The position numbers and the translations under genes are program-made. From positions 217,158-281,157 of the forward strand of contig NZ_BAJV01000002.1 of the NCBI RefSeq assembly GCF_000613885.1: 64,000 bases of DNA. Reading direction: 5' to 3'. Of the stretch, positions 37,855 through 45,840 are shown piece by piece. Source of the DNA: Asaia prunellae JCM 25354. GTDB lineage: Bacteria; Pseudomonadota; Alphaproteobacteria; Acetobacterales; Acetobacteraceae. Positions within the stretch are counted from its first letter, which is position 1; every line of letters begins with the position of its first letter. Under the pieces are notes generated by a model. The model saw nothing but the letters and a program-made list of their open reading frames with translations. It was not told the origin of the DNA and searched no databases.

Positions 37855-38766
37855 ATGAAAGTATTTGTCGCAGGTGCCAGCGGGGCATTGGGCCGTCCTT
37901 TGCTCAAGCGCCTGACTGAGGCCGGGTTCGAGACTTATGGCCTTGCAAACAAGCCAGGGAGTGTCGGGGCCATAACAGATGCGGGAGCAACCCCTGTTCT
38001 GGGCGACGCTCTCGATCGAAAAAGTATTTTCGAGGTCTTTGACCAGATCCGGCCTGATTTTGTTATCGATCAGCTCACGTCGTTGCCATCAGATCCGGCT
38101 GATATGCCCGCGCGTCTGCCCTTTGATCGGAAACTCCGTCTGGAAGGCGGCGGTAATTTGATCGCTGCTGCTGAGGCATTCGGGGTTCAGCGTTATTTAC
38201 AGCAATCCTCAGGGTTCTATCTGGATGGCAAGGATGGTCTCGCAAACGAGGATTCTTCCTTACGCGTCGATGCACCGGGGCATATCGGTGAGAGTGCGAG
38301 GATGTATGCTGAACTCGAACGTCGCGTCCTCAACACCTCTGCGCTGGCGGGTACGGCCCTGCGTTACGGTTTTTTCTATGGTCCCGGCACCTGGTACTGG
38401 CGGGAAGGGCCGTTAAGCGATCGCGTCAGGGGAGGAGATTGTCCGATCTTTGGCGCGGGTTCTGGTACGTTCTCATTTATCCATGTTGAGGATGCAGCGG
38501 ACGCGACTGTTGCAGCACTCACAGCACCGCCCGGCATTTACACGATTGTAGATGATTGCCCGATCGTGGCGTCCCGGTTCTATGACGGTTTTGCCAAATG
38601 GCTTGGCGGGCCAGTTCCGCAGCAAATGGATGCCCAAGACGCTTTGACAAAATTCGGAGAGGAAGCACTTTATTATCACAACTCCCTATCGGGCGCGCGT
38701 AACGTCAAGGCTCAAGAGGTCTTGTCACTTAACAGCCGTCAAGCTCCTTGGTTCTATGCACTATAG
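37855..38766 (+). CDS. NAD(P)-dependent epimerase/reductase, extended SDR type
   Basis: About 303 residues with the N-terminal nucleotide motif KVFVAGASGALGRPLLKRL and a later LRYGFFYGPGTWYW followed by FSFIHVEDAADATVAAL. The usual catalytic YxxxK is not obvious: RMYAELER occupies the place, so the active site may differ from classical epimerases. The ATG at 37855 has an AAGGG spaced correctly upstream. A second ATG at 37846 is also in frame. It ends the Rrf2 operon. Confidence 0.82.
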   Translation: MKVFVAGASGALGRPLLKRLTEAGFETYGLANKPGSVGAITDAGATPVLGDALDRKSIFEVFDQIRPDFVIDQLTSLPSDPADMPARLPFDRKLRLEGGGNLIAAAEAFGVQRYLQQSSGFYLDGKDGLANEDSSLRVDAPGHIGESARMYAELERRVLNTSALAGTALRYGFFYGPGTWYWREGPLSDRVRGGDCPIFGAGSGTFSFIHVEDAADATVAALTAPPGIYTIVDDCPIVASRFYDGFAKWLGGPVPQQMDAQDALTKFGEEALYYHNSLSGARNVKAQEVLSLNSRQAPWFYAL

Positions 38767-38800
38767 TTGTATATTGAGGAATATATTAAAACATACAACT
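38765..38800 (+). terminator. AT-rich inverted repeat over the epimerase stop
   Basis: AGTTGTAT pairs with ATACAACT around a 20-base loop that can form further weak pairs. It overlaps the stop codon. There is no clear T run, so this is a weak candidate. Confidence 0.3.
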
Positions 38801-39404
38801 ATTCTGTAGTAAAAAAATCATAATAACAAATTCATTATAAGCTATTCCGATTGGAACGCGAAGAACGGTGCACGACAGATTTTCATGCGGTCGTCGTGCA
38901 GGCTCTTTGATTCTGGGTTTTGGCGGGAGAGGAGGGCCGAGTCTGACTCTGATTTCCTGCCATTACCGGCAATCCGGGTGAAACCAGACCATACTTCAGG
39001 CAGCCTGATCTGCTGGGGCAGTCATTGCCGTCCCAGTATGAGCCATCGTCTCTTGTGACAAGCCGTAAGATGGACAGGGATATTTACGCATCCTGTCACT
39101 GCAGACAGCAACTAGAAAGACTTGAAATTATCTGGCTCTCTGTGTTGGGCCTTTTCTTTCGCCTTGCACTTGAAAAGGAACAGATATTGGCTGATCCGAT
39201 TGCGTGTATTTTTGTGTCAAAGAAAAAAGAAAATTTTTAACACGCGGTCTGAGAAAGGAAGTCAAACAGAATAAAGCTCTTCTGCGATTTTTGGGGAAGT
39301 TGGAGGTCCGGGCGGGAATGCGATAACTTATCAGATTCAATAACTTAGTCTTGTAAAACTCATCTTCGCGCGCTTTCGGAATCAAAGACTTATAGGCGCT
39401 TTGT
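38801..39404. other. Non-coding stretch at the left edge of the prophage
   Basis: No supported gene is found in about 600 bases. Base composition shifts between AT-rich and GC-rich parts. An inverted repeat GTGCACGAC/GTCGTCGTGCAG lies near 38868-38905. The bacterial attachment site is probably in or next to this region, but the matching copy is outside the window. Confidence 0.35.
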
Positions 39405-39442
39405 AAAACGCCTGAGGAGCCGCGTGTTCGCCCATCAGGCGT
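39405..39442 (-). terminator. Intrinsic terminator after hicB
   Basis: An eight-pair stem ACGCCTGA/TCAGGCGT with a 19-base loop. On the minus strand it is followed by TTTTAC, so it fits a rho-independent stop for the hicAB transcript or the whole late operon. Confidence 0.55.
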
Positions 39443-39467
39443 AATAATTAGTTGACGAAACAGGTCG

Positions 39468-39863
39468 TCAAGCCGTCAAAGCAAGCCGGGCAATCATGCC
39501 GGATCGTGTCTCGTTTTCTTCCCTGGCGCGCCTGTCCAGGCGAGCCAGGATGCGACGGGGCAGGGTAATATTGATCCGCTCGGCCGACTCATCGAAGAGC
39601 GCCGGGTTAACGGCCGCAAACCCCCAGATCCAGCCCGGCCCGGTCCACTCACTATCGGCACGTAACTGATCGAGAGGGGATGGACGCGGAACGCTCTGAC
39701 CATTCTCGATCGCGTCTTCAATCCAGAGTGTGATGGCTTCTGCCGCACCGCTCACGGCCTCATCAAATGTATCGCCCGCCGAGAAGCAGCCCGGCAAATC
39801 AGGCACAATCACGCCGAACGCCTGAGTTTCCGAGCCTGTCTCAATAACGATGGGGTAATTCAC
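39468..39863 (-). CDS. hicB: HicB antitoxin
   Basis: A 131-residue antitoxin. The N-terminal HicB fold (FGVIVPDLPGCFSAGDTFDEA, split by its Gly turn, then AITLWIEDAIENG) neutralises HicA, and the C-terminal ribbon-helix-helix (RINITLPRRILARLD) should bind the operator. It follows hicA by 20 bases, the usual toxin-first order for this type. It is probably an autorepressor of the hicAB promoter. Confidence 0.92.
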   Translation of the reverse strand: MNYPIVIETGSETQAFGVIVPDLPGCFSAGDTFDEAVSGAAEAITLWIEDAIENGQSVPRPSPLDQLRADSEWTGPGWIWGFAAVNPALFDESAERINITLPRRILARLDRRAREENETRSGMIARLALTA

Positions 39864-39883
39864 TGTTCTTCTCCGTTGCCGGG

Positions 39884-40066
39884 CTATTTCAGCCCGGCTT
39901 GTTTGCGTATTGCGTTGATGAGGCCTTTGCCGAGTTCCTTCTTAGGATGGGGGACCGTGATCGAATGTCCGTGGTCCTTGTGGCGGAATATGTGATGTGA
40001 GCCCCTGCATCTTGTTTCTTCCCATCCTGCTTTTTTCAGCTCTCGGATCAGTTCGGCGCTGTTCAT
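39884..40066 (-). CDS. hicA: HicA mRNA-interferase toxin
   Basis: A 60-residue toxin with the double-stranded-RNA-binding-like fold. The catalytic His lies in CRGSHHIFRHKDHGHS, followed by ITVPHPKKELGKGL. It cleaves mRNA when free from HicB. The open frame continues upstream, but ATG 40066 gives the usual size. Next to a prophage end it may act in prophage maintenance or phage exclusion. Confidence 0.92.
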   Translation of the reverse strand: MNSAELIRELKKAGWEETRCRGSHHIFRHKDHGHSITVPHPKKELGKGLINAIRKQAGLK

Positions 40067-40073
40067 GAGTTTC

Positions 40074-40118
40074 TTATACACACGGTAAGTATAAACCGCA
40101 AGAAAAAAGGTGTGTATA
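40074..40118 (-). promoter_or_regulatory. Candidate hicAB promoter with operator repeats
   Basis: On the minus strand TACACA (40116-40111) and TATACT (40093-40088) are separated by 17 bases, giving a sigma70-like promoter about 22 bases before hicA. An inverted repeat TTATAC-N9-GTATAA (40074-40094) covers the -10 box. TATACACAC also recurs as GTGTGTATA at 40110-40118. These fit HicB binding sites. Confidence 0.5.
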
Positions 40119-40155
40119 GGATGTATTAAGCAGAAGAAAACTGCCTCGACCGGCA

Positions 40156-41030
40156 TCATCCATTACTGATCAGAATTTCTCCGACCCTCCCTCGGCCTTT
40201 CGCGGAAGGCGCGACGGAATAAGACGTTTCGACTGATTCAATCTGGAATGCCGCGAAGGTTGCACGCACTTCGGGGCGGTCATTCAGGGAGAGGATAAAG
40301 CGACCTTTGAGGCTTGCCAGTATGCCCGCGAGGTTCTCGAAATCGGAGCGTGCGAAGGGCGCCCCGTAATCATGTTCACAGCCCCAATAAGGGGGATCGA
40401 GATAGAAAAGCGTGTCAGCTCGATCATACCGCGTGAGGATCTCGGCATAGGGCAAGCATTCGATCACAACGCGGCTCAACCGCTGATGCACGTCAGTCAG
40501 GGCGCTGCCAAGCGTCTGCACGTCGAACCGGGCCGGGCCAAGGGAAACCCCAAACCCTGGGCGCCTGACCTTGCCACCAAAGGCCGTTTTCTGAAGATAA
40601 AGGAAGCGCGCCGCGCGATGCAGATCGGTCAGGCTGTCCGGCTCGGCTATCAGTAGCCGCTCAAACTGGTCCCTGCTTGTGAGCTGCCAGCGTAGCATAT
40701 CCATCAGCGGCACATAATGATGTTGCAGAATGCGAAACAGGTTGGACACATCACGATTCAGATCGTTGATGACCTCACACTTTGCCGTGAAGGGACGACG
40801 AAAAACACGCCTCCCATCCCCACGAAAGGCTCTACATAAGTCGCGTGAGGGATCACGCGAATCCGCTCGATGATACGCGCAGCAAGGCGCGACTTGCCGC
40901 CCAGATAGGGGGCGACAGGTTTGACGGCCGGAGTCGGCCGGAGATTGGACTCCATCGGATTGTTGCTCGATAAGAGCCCCGCCGCTGCAGCGGTTGGCGG
41001 GGCAGGTTTTCCTGTGGGTGTTTTCGGCAC
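40156..41030 (-). CDS. Dam/DpnM-type DNA adenine methyltransferase (one apparent frameshift)
   Basis: An alpha-class N6-adenine methyltransferase (D12 family). Motif X APYLGGKSRLAARI, motif I YVEPFVGMGGVFF and the catalytic motif IV FYLDPPYWGCEHDY are present in the right order. The frame breaks near 40803 in a run of T. Six T instead of five restores FFRRPFTAKCEVIND. Corrected length is about 291 residues. The first 25 residues are low-complexity, so ATG 40955 is another possible start. It may protect phage DNA from host restriction. Confidence 0.87.
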
Positions 41031-41178
41031 CCGGTGAGGCTGTTGACGCAGCCTGGCCCCCGTCGCTCATCGCCCCGTCAGGCGAAAGCGTTCCGAGGGA
41101 AACCCGTAAATTCCATTTTCGACATTTGGCATAAGCAGCGCGCTGCGGAGTGATCCCGGGTTTGCTGCTGTTATTTCG

Positions 41179-41415
41179 CTATTTTGGTTTTTGAGCGTCA
41201 TCAGCGTTGGACGCGTGCTTGCTGTTCATCCCGATGTAATTGATCAGCAGATAGACGAAGAGCCATTTCGACCCACGAGCCGGGCGCGGCCAGAACCGCG
41301 CCACGATGGCGCATAACGAAACAAGAAAAGTGCCGATCAGTGTCAGATCACTGGCAATTTCGGCAGGAATAAAAGGAAGGACGGACGCATAAAGTTGCTG
41401 CCATTCCAGATCCAT
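41179..41415 (-). CDS. Small membrane protein, holin candidate
   Basis: A 78-residue protein with one clear transmembrane segment (DLTLIGTFLVSLCAIVARFW) and a second weaker one (WLFVYLLINYIGM), plus a charged C-terminal tail. Size and position next to the endolysin suggest a holin. There is no family signature I recognise. Confidence 0.6.
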   Translation of the reverse strand: MDLEWQQLYASVLPFIPAEIASDLTLIGTFLVSLCAIVARFWPRPARGSKWLFVYLLINYIGMNSKHASNADDAQKPK

Positions 41416-41459
41416 GCTGGTGGCTCCTTTTTTGTAAATTTGGGAGAAAATGCGATCTG

Positions 41460-41954
41460 TCAGACCGTGAACGGTACGCCTGCGACCGGGCGGCCGGAAT
41501 AGACGGAAAATTCAAGGCGGCGGCGCTTTTGCAACCCCGGTAGCACGACGAGCCGCCCTTTCACGGTGGCTTTGTCCCAGCGCAGGAGCTGCAATCCTGC
41601 TTCCGTGTAGCTTCCGGAGTTGAGAAAGGAGACGAGTGTGGAGTTACGCATAGCCGCGCTGCCCACATTGAATTGCCAGGACAGCAGCGCGCCTTCCTGC
41701 CATGGCTTGAGCGGCACCGAGACTGCATCGCGCAATGTCGTGCGCAGCCCGGAGAGCGTCTGCCGGGCCAGCGCCACGGCTTCGGCTTCGCTGATCGGTT
41801 TCGTGCTGGCCGTGACGGGCGTGCCGTTGGCCAGAAAGCGGTTGCCGATCCCGATGGTCCAGTAACCAGCCGGGCATAGATAGGGCGCGAGACGCAGCCC
41901 CTCGATATCGTCCCGACGCAAAAGCGCCAGGGCAATTTCCAGTGAATCCGTCAT
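41460..41954 (-). CDS. Phage-type lysozyme (GH24 endolysin)
   Basis: A muramidase that cleaves the MurNAc-GlcNAc bond of peptidoglycan. The GH24 triad is visible as Glu18, Cys27 and Thr33 in the span EGLRLAPYLCPAGYWTIGIG, i.e. E-8-C-5-T spacing, where T4 lysozyme has Asp. The length is 164 residues. The N-terminus has no signal peptide or SAR-type membrane helix, so a holin is needed to let it out. The frame extends upstream, but ATG 41954 is the natural start. Confidence 0.9.
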   Translation of the reverse strand: MTDSLEIALALLRRDDIEGLRLAPYLCPAGYWTIGIGNRFLANGTPVTASTKPISEAEAVALARQTLSGLRTTLRDAVSVPLKPWQEGALLSWQFNVGSAAMRNSTLVSFLNSGSYTEAGLQLLRWDKATVKGRLVVLPGLQKRRRLEFSVYSGRPVAGVPFTV

Positions 41955-41997
41955 GTCATTTTTCTTTCTGATTATATGCAGGCTCGTCGCAGCGAAT

Positions 41998-42306
41998 TTA
42001 TGTGCAATTGCGGTGCGCGGGACGCTCCTGAGCCCCATCGCGGTCAGGAATTGCGATACCAGCTCGCCCCAGCGCTTCACGCAGCATGGCGTTTTGCGCC
42101 CGTAATTCCTCAATCAGCGCGAGATTCTCTTCCTCGCGTTCTTCAAGCTTGTCCACGCGAGCATTCAGCCGGTCCAGATCCTCTTTCTGCGATTCAATGG
42201 TGGCTTTTGCGCTCGATGCGCCAAAGCCTATCAGCCAGCGGATGGTGAAAAGCAGCCCGCCGATCACCGCGACCCACCAGGGCTGCGGGGTAAGGTTCTC
42301 AGGCAT
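41998..42306 (-). CDS. Membrane-anchored coiled-coil protein, spanin-like
   Basis: A 102-residue protein. A transmembrane helix (WWVAVIGGLLFTIRWLIGFG) lies at about residues 10-29. It is followed by a coiled coil with heptads (DRLNARVDKLEEREEENL) at about residues 44-82. This layout is like Rz-type inner-membrane spanins. There is no nested lipoprotein partner that I could see, so the role is inferred from layout and position. Confidence 0.6.
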   Translation of the reverse strand: MPENLTPQPWWVAVIGGLLFTIRWLIGFGASSAKATIESQKEDLDRLNARVDKLEEREEENLALIEELRAQNAMLREALGRAGIAIPDRDGAQERPAHRNCT

Positions 42307-42664
42307 TGCCCATTCTCCCCAGCGCTGCCCGGATATTGAGCAGGGCAAGTGCGCCATAGGCCGCGATCGCAGGCACAAGCGCGGTCGGGGCGATCAGTCC
42401 GAAGGCAATGAACGCCCAGGCCGTGAACGCCGCGATCGCCGAGGCGCGACGCAGAGCGGCATGATTGCACAATGCCCCCACGATCTGCGCACCGCCCGTC
42501 AGCCAGGCAAGCAGGGCATAGATCAGTGCTGGATCATCGGCGCGGGGCAGAATGGCGAGAAGCTGCCCGATGCCGGGCCATGTCACATCCGTCCGGGGCA
42601 GCGCCAGAAGCAGGCAGGCCCACAGGGCAAGGGCCCCGCCGAGGCAGGATTCCTGCATACGCAT
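42299..42664 (-). CDS. Small multi-pass membrane protein
   Basis: A 121-residue protein with three or four hydrophobic segments (LGGALALWACLLLAL, LIYALLAWLTGGAQIVGAL, AAFTAWAFIAFGLIAP, LVPAIAAYGALALL). The ATG at 42664 has a strong GGAGG 10 bases upstream, so the longer open frame is rejected. Its end overlaps the spanin-like gene by eight bases. It may be a second holin or an antiholin. No family is recognised. Confidence 0.65.
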   Translation of the reverse strand: MRMQESCLGGALALWACLLLALPRTDVTWPGIGQLLAILPRADDPALIYALLAWLTGGAQIVGALCNHAALRRASAIAAFTAWAFIAFGLIAPTALVPAIAAYGALALLNIRAALGRMGNA

Positions 42665-42684
42665 GATGTTATCCTCCTGTTCGT

Positions 42685-43407
42685 TCAGACTGAAAGCCAT
42701 GTAAAGGCGGCATCTCGCAGATTTTGAGTCAGAGGGGTGCTGCCCTGGCTTCCGGCAAGAATCTGCACGCTTGCACCGATGCGAAGCTTCGAGCCGGGAG
42801 TAAGACCGACCGCAATTGTGCTCGCTGTGATCGTCTGGCTGTAGGAACGTTCGACCCGTGTATTGGCGCCAGCGGCTGCGATCGGCTGTGCCGGGATGTT
42901 CCCCTGTGCATCAACTGCCCAGATACCGATCACCGTGCGCACGGCCAGCCATGAATCGCCTGCGACCGCCCCCCAGATCTGGGCATTCGCATTGAAATCG
43001 GCCCTGAGCGTCGTTCCGCTTGCCGTTACATCGACCTCCCCGAGCGTCTGCAGCGCACTGGTCCAGATCTGATCAGGAACTGTTTCGATGCCTTGCGTGA
43101 CAGGAAGAGGCACGACCTCGGCAGGCCGGTCAGAATAGACATAAACCAGCCCGGTGAAGTTCAGCCGATCCTTCCGGTCCTGTGTCGTGCCCAGCACGCG
43201 CTCGCGTGAGATCGTGGCAGGTCGCCCATGGGTCAGACGACCGATACCCCATTCGGCCTGGGTGCCGTCATCGGCGACATAGTAAACCTCGCCATCCTCG
43301 AAAACACGGCTCCAGCCACGCCGACCGGCTGGCGCGCCACTCAGCGCAAAGGGGCCGGTGCCGGGATTGTTTGCGGTTTCCAGAACGAAGGACGCGAATT
43401 TCGGCAT
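42685..43407 (-). CDS. Phage tail-tip associated protein of unknown function
   Basis: A 240-residue protein starting MPKFASFVLETANNPGTGPF. The N-terminal half has GEVYYVADDGTQAEWGIGRL, a pattern found in structural proteins at the distal end of alphaproteobacterial prophage tails. The C-terminal half is beta-rich. Its start overlaps the previous stop by one base (TAATG), so it is translated with the tail-tip gene. Confidence 0.65.
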   Translation of the reverse strand: MPKFASFVLETANNPGTGPFALSGAPAGRRGWSRVFEDGEVYYVADDGTQAEWGIGRLTHGRPATISRERVLGTTQDRKDRLNFTGLVYVYSDRPAEVVPLPVTQGIETVPDQIWTSALQTLGEVDVTASGTTLRADFNANAQIWGAVAGDSWLAVRTVIGIWAVDAQGNIPAQPIAAAGANTRVERSYSQTITASTIAVGLTPGSKLRIGASVQILAGSQGSTPLTQNLRDAAFTWLSV

Positions 43408-44177
43408 TACAGACGCTCCCTGATGGTCATGGTCGTGGCACGCCGGTCTGCGGCCCCTGCCGGGCAGGTAATCTCGCCTGGCGTCAGGCGTCCGAAGATC
43501 ATCGCGCTGTTGCGATCGGGGGCAGACAGATCCGGCACGAAAAGGATGTTCCGCCCGGTAGCGGCCACGCTTTCGATCGTGCGGATCTTCGGCAGCTCGG
43601 CAGCATTGAGGGACTGATGATCGATCGAGAGCACGCGCTGGCGGTAGCGCAGAGTCGGATATTCCACCCCCGACAGGCTCGTGGTCTCGTCGATGGTGGT
43701 TTGCTGGCTCTCGTTGCCCTGCCAGCTCATATTCCGCTCGGGCTGCCAGAGCGGCCCCAGATAGGCCAGCGGAAAGGACAGAAACCCGTCCGGATTGCCC
43801 GGATCGCTGATCGAGATATCGAGCTGTGTAATGGTGAATTCTGCCGGGAATACAACCAGAAATTGCCCGCCAGCCGTATTCGAGATCTGGCCGTCTGTAA
43901 TAACCACCGGCGTATCGCCGACGCGCGCCACAAGAGAATAACGCGCCCCGGCCGTCAGATTGGTACGGTGGAACGAGAACCCGCGACAGGCTGCCGGGCG
44001 TGGCAAGCGGGCGATGAGATACGCCTCTGTTCCAGGTACCCGCCACGCCGTTGAAGCCGCCCCCTGATCGTTCTGCAGATTGGTGACAGACAAGCCTGTC
44101 ACCTGGTCATTGCCCTGCAAGGCTGCGCCCATGAGCGCATTTTCCGCGCCGAACGCGCAGGTCCAGGCATCGGCCAT
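43407..44177 (-). CDS. Phage tail protein with a galactose-binding-like N-terminal domain
   Basis: A 256-residue protein. The N-terminal 120 residues have a beta-sandwich pattern (NLQNDQGAASTAWRVPGT then CRGFSFHRTNLTAGARY) like carbohydrate-binding folds. The C-terminal part, with QTTIDETTSLSGVEYPTLRY, resembles tail-tip proteins of lambda-like phages. I infer a place in the tail tip from context. The exact function is not known. Confidence 0.65.
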   Translation of the reverse strand: MADAWTCAFGAENALMGAALQGNDQVTGLSVTNLQNDQGAASTAWRVPGTEAYLIARLPRPAACRGFSFHRTNLTAGARYSLVARVGDTPVVITDGQISNTAGGQFLVVFPAEFTITQLDISISDPGNPDGFLSFPLAYLGPLWQPERNMSWQGNESQQTTIDETTSLSGVEYPTLRYRQRVLSIDHQSLNAAELPKIRTIESVAATGRNILFVPDLSAPDRNSAMIFGRLTPGEITCPAGAADRRATTMTIRERL

Positions 44178-44234
44178 AGCCGCTCCTTTCAGTCATTGAC
44201 GTAATGTGATGCGTGAGATTGACCAGGACGCGCC

Positions 44235-45840
44235 CTAGACCAGGATGGTCAGGGTCACAGTCGCTTCGGCCGAGCGGATCTGCTCGCCGATCACCAGCCC
44301 GGCTATGCCTCCACGCAGGCCCGGTGCGGGCAGATCAAGCCGCAGGGCCTGGCCCAGGTCGATACCGCCTGCCACGGAACGTGGCAGGGTGACGCTCCAG
44401 AGATAACGCTCAGACCCCCAGAGTGCGCCATGCTCGTTGGCCACATCCTGTGCGTCATCCTCGTTCAGAAGGGCGGTGGCCATGACCGGCAGATCGCCCG
44501 GCTGGCGGTAGCGCAGCTTGATGGCGGGCAGATACCATGTTGCCACCCGGTCTTCCTGCTGCACGAAACTCTGCCGCTCGGCCGTGATACGCGGGTGCAG
44601 GGCGCTGCCGCCCTGTTGCACGGTCTGGTTATGCGCGTACCCGACACGCCATCTGTAAGGCGGCGGGGAGAGACCGCTATCGAGGGCGATACCCGATAAT
44701 GCCGTGACCTCATCTGCCGCCAGCACCCGATCGGGCGTATGGTCAGGCATCTGCAGACGTACCGGCGCAAGCGTGCCTCATGGCTTGGCACCAGACGGAT
44801 ACCCAGCCCGGAAAGCCAGGTATTGACGACCTGACGCCCTGTTACGGCCTGACTTCCATCCCAGTACCAGCCCGCCTCGCGCGAATCCTCCCACGATCCG
44901 GCAAGCCACTGCGCGGGCATGGTCAGATCCTCGATCAGCATCTGGCGCAGGAGCGGCAGGACTGTGCGCGGCGCTGCCCCCGAGGGGAAATCCCCGGCAG
45001 CATCAACCGTGATGGCATAGACAGGCTTTGTGCCCAGCCGGACAAACAGGCCGCCCGAGCTGCTTTGCATCTGCCATGTGCCGGGCGGTGGTGGTGACGC
45101 ATAGAGATCGTCCACTGTGCCAGAAAAGGCGATGCCTCCGGCAAACCCGCCTTCATACAGAGCTGTGACCGAACCCGGTCCATCACTGATCTGATAAACA
45201 AGATTGACCGCATCAATCAGAACCGGTGTCAGGTTGAGTGCCGTACCGCGCAGGCGTGGCATGGATCGCCCTCTGACATTGGCATCCCCACCGAAGCGAC
45301 CGGACCCGGCATAGGAACCGACCGGCATGATCACCTCATCGAGCCAGCCCGATACTTCGCGCAGCGCAATCTGCACAGCCAGACGATCCGGCTGCCAGGG
45401 ACTGCCCAGCCCGCTGAATACGGGCACAAGGCAGAACTGGACGGATCAAGATCGATCTGACGCTCTGCATCGTGTATCTTGAAACCGGAACGAATGCGAA
45501 TGGGCATACGGTCGATCACCCGGTCATGTATCAGCGCATCGAAACGCCCGTCCGGATTGGCAAGCGTAATCGCCCCCCAGCTTTCCCGGACCGAGGGCGA
45601 GGCGGGCGACAGATCGAGCCTGCGATCAATGGCAAAAGCCTCGGCCAGCAAGGGCGGAAACACCTGGCCAGCCTCATCCACATATCCCGCATCCGCAAGA
45701 CGCAGCGTGTCTGTCGTGCTGCGCCGAAACGGCAACAAGGTGACGCAGGCCGCGGGCCTGGTGCCATACCCTCTGGCAAAGGCAACATCGAGCGGGCACT
45801 CTGCATCGATCTCGACCGTATGAAACAGGACGCCGCTCAT
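44235..45840 (-). CDS. Tail-tip/baseplate hub-like protein (two apparent frameshifts)
   Basis: The corrected chain is about 535 residues. It lies directly after the tape measure and overlaps it in an ATGA junction. The C-terminal quarter (RYLWSVTLPRSVAGGIDLGQ then GIAGLVIGEQIRSAEATVTL) resembles the last domain of phage hub proteins. Breaks lie near 45430 (missing G in TTGTGCCC) and 44774 (missing base before CGCCGGTACG). The name is inferred from position and fold pattern. Confidence 0.65.

Noticed and set aside
39025..39240. Short plus-strand open frame at the prophage edge
   Set aside because: No ribosome binding site, no recognisable family, and it lies in a non-coding, probably attachment, region.
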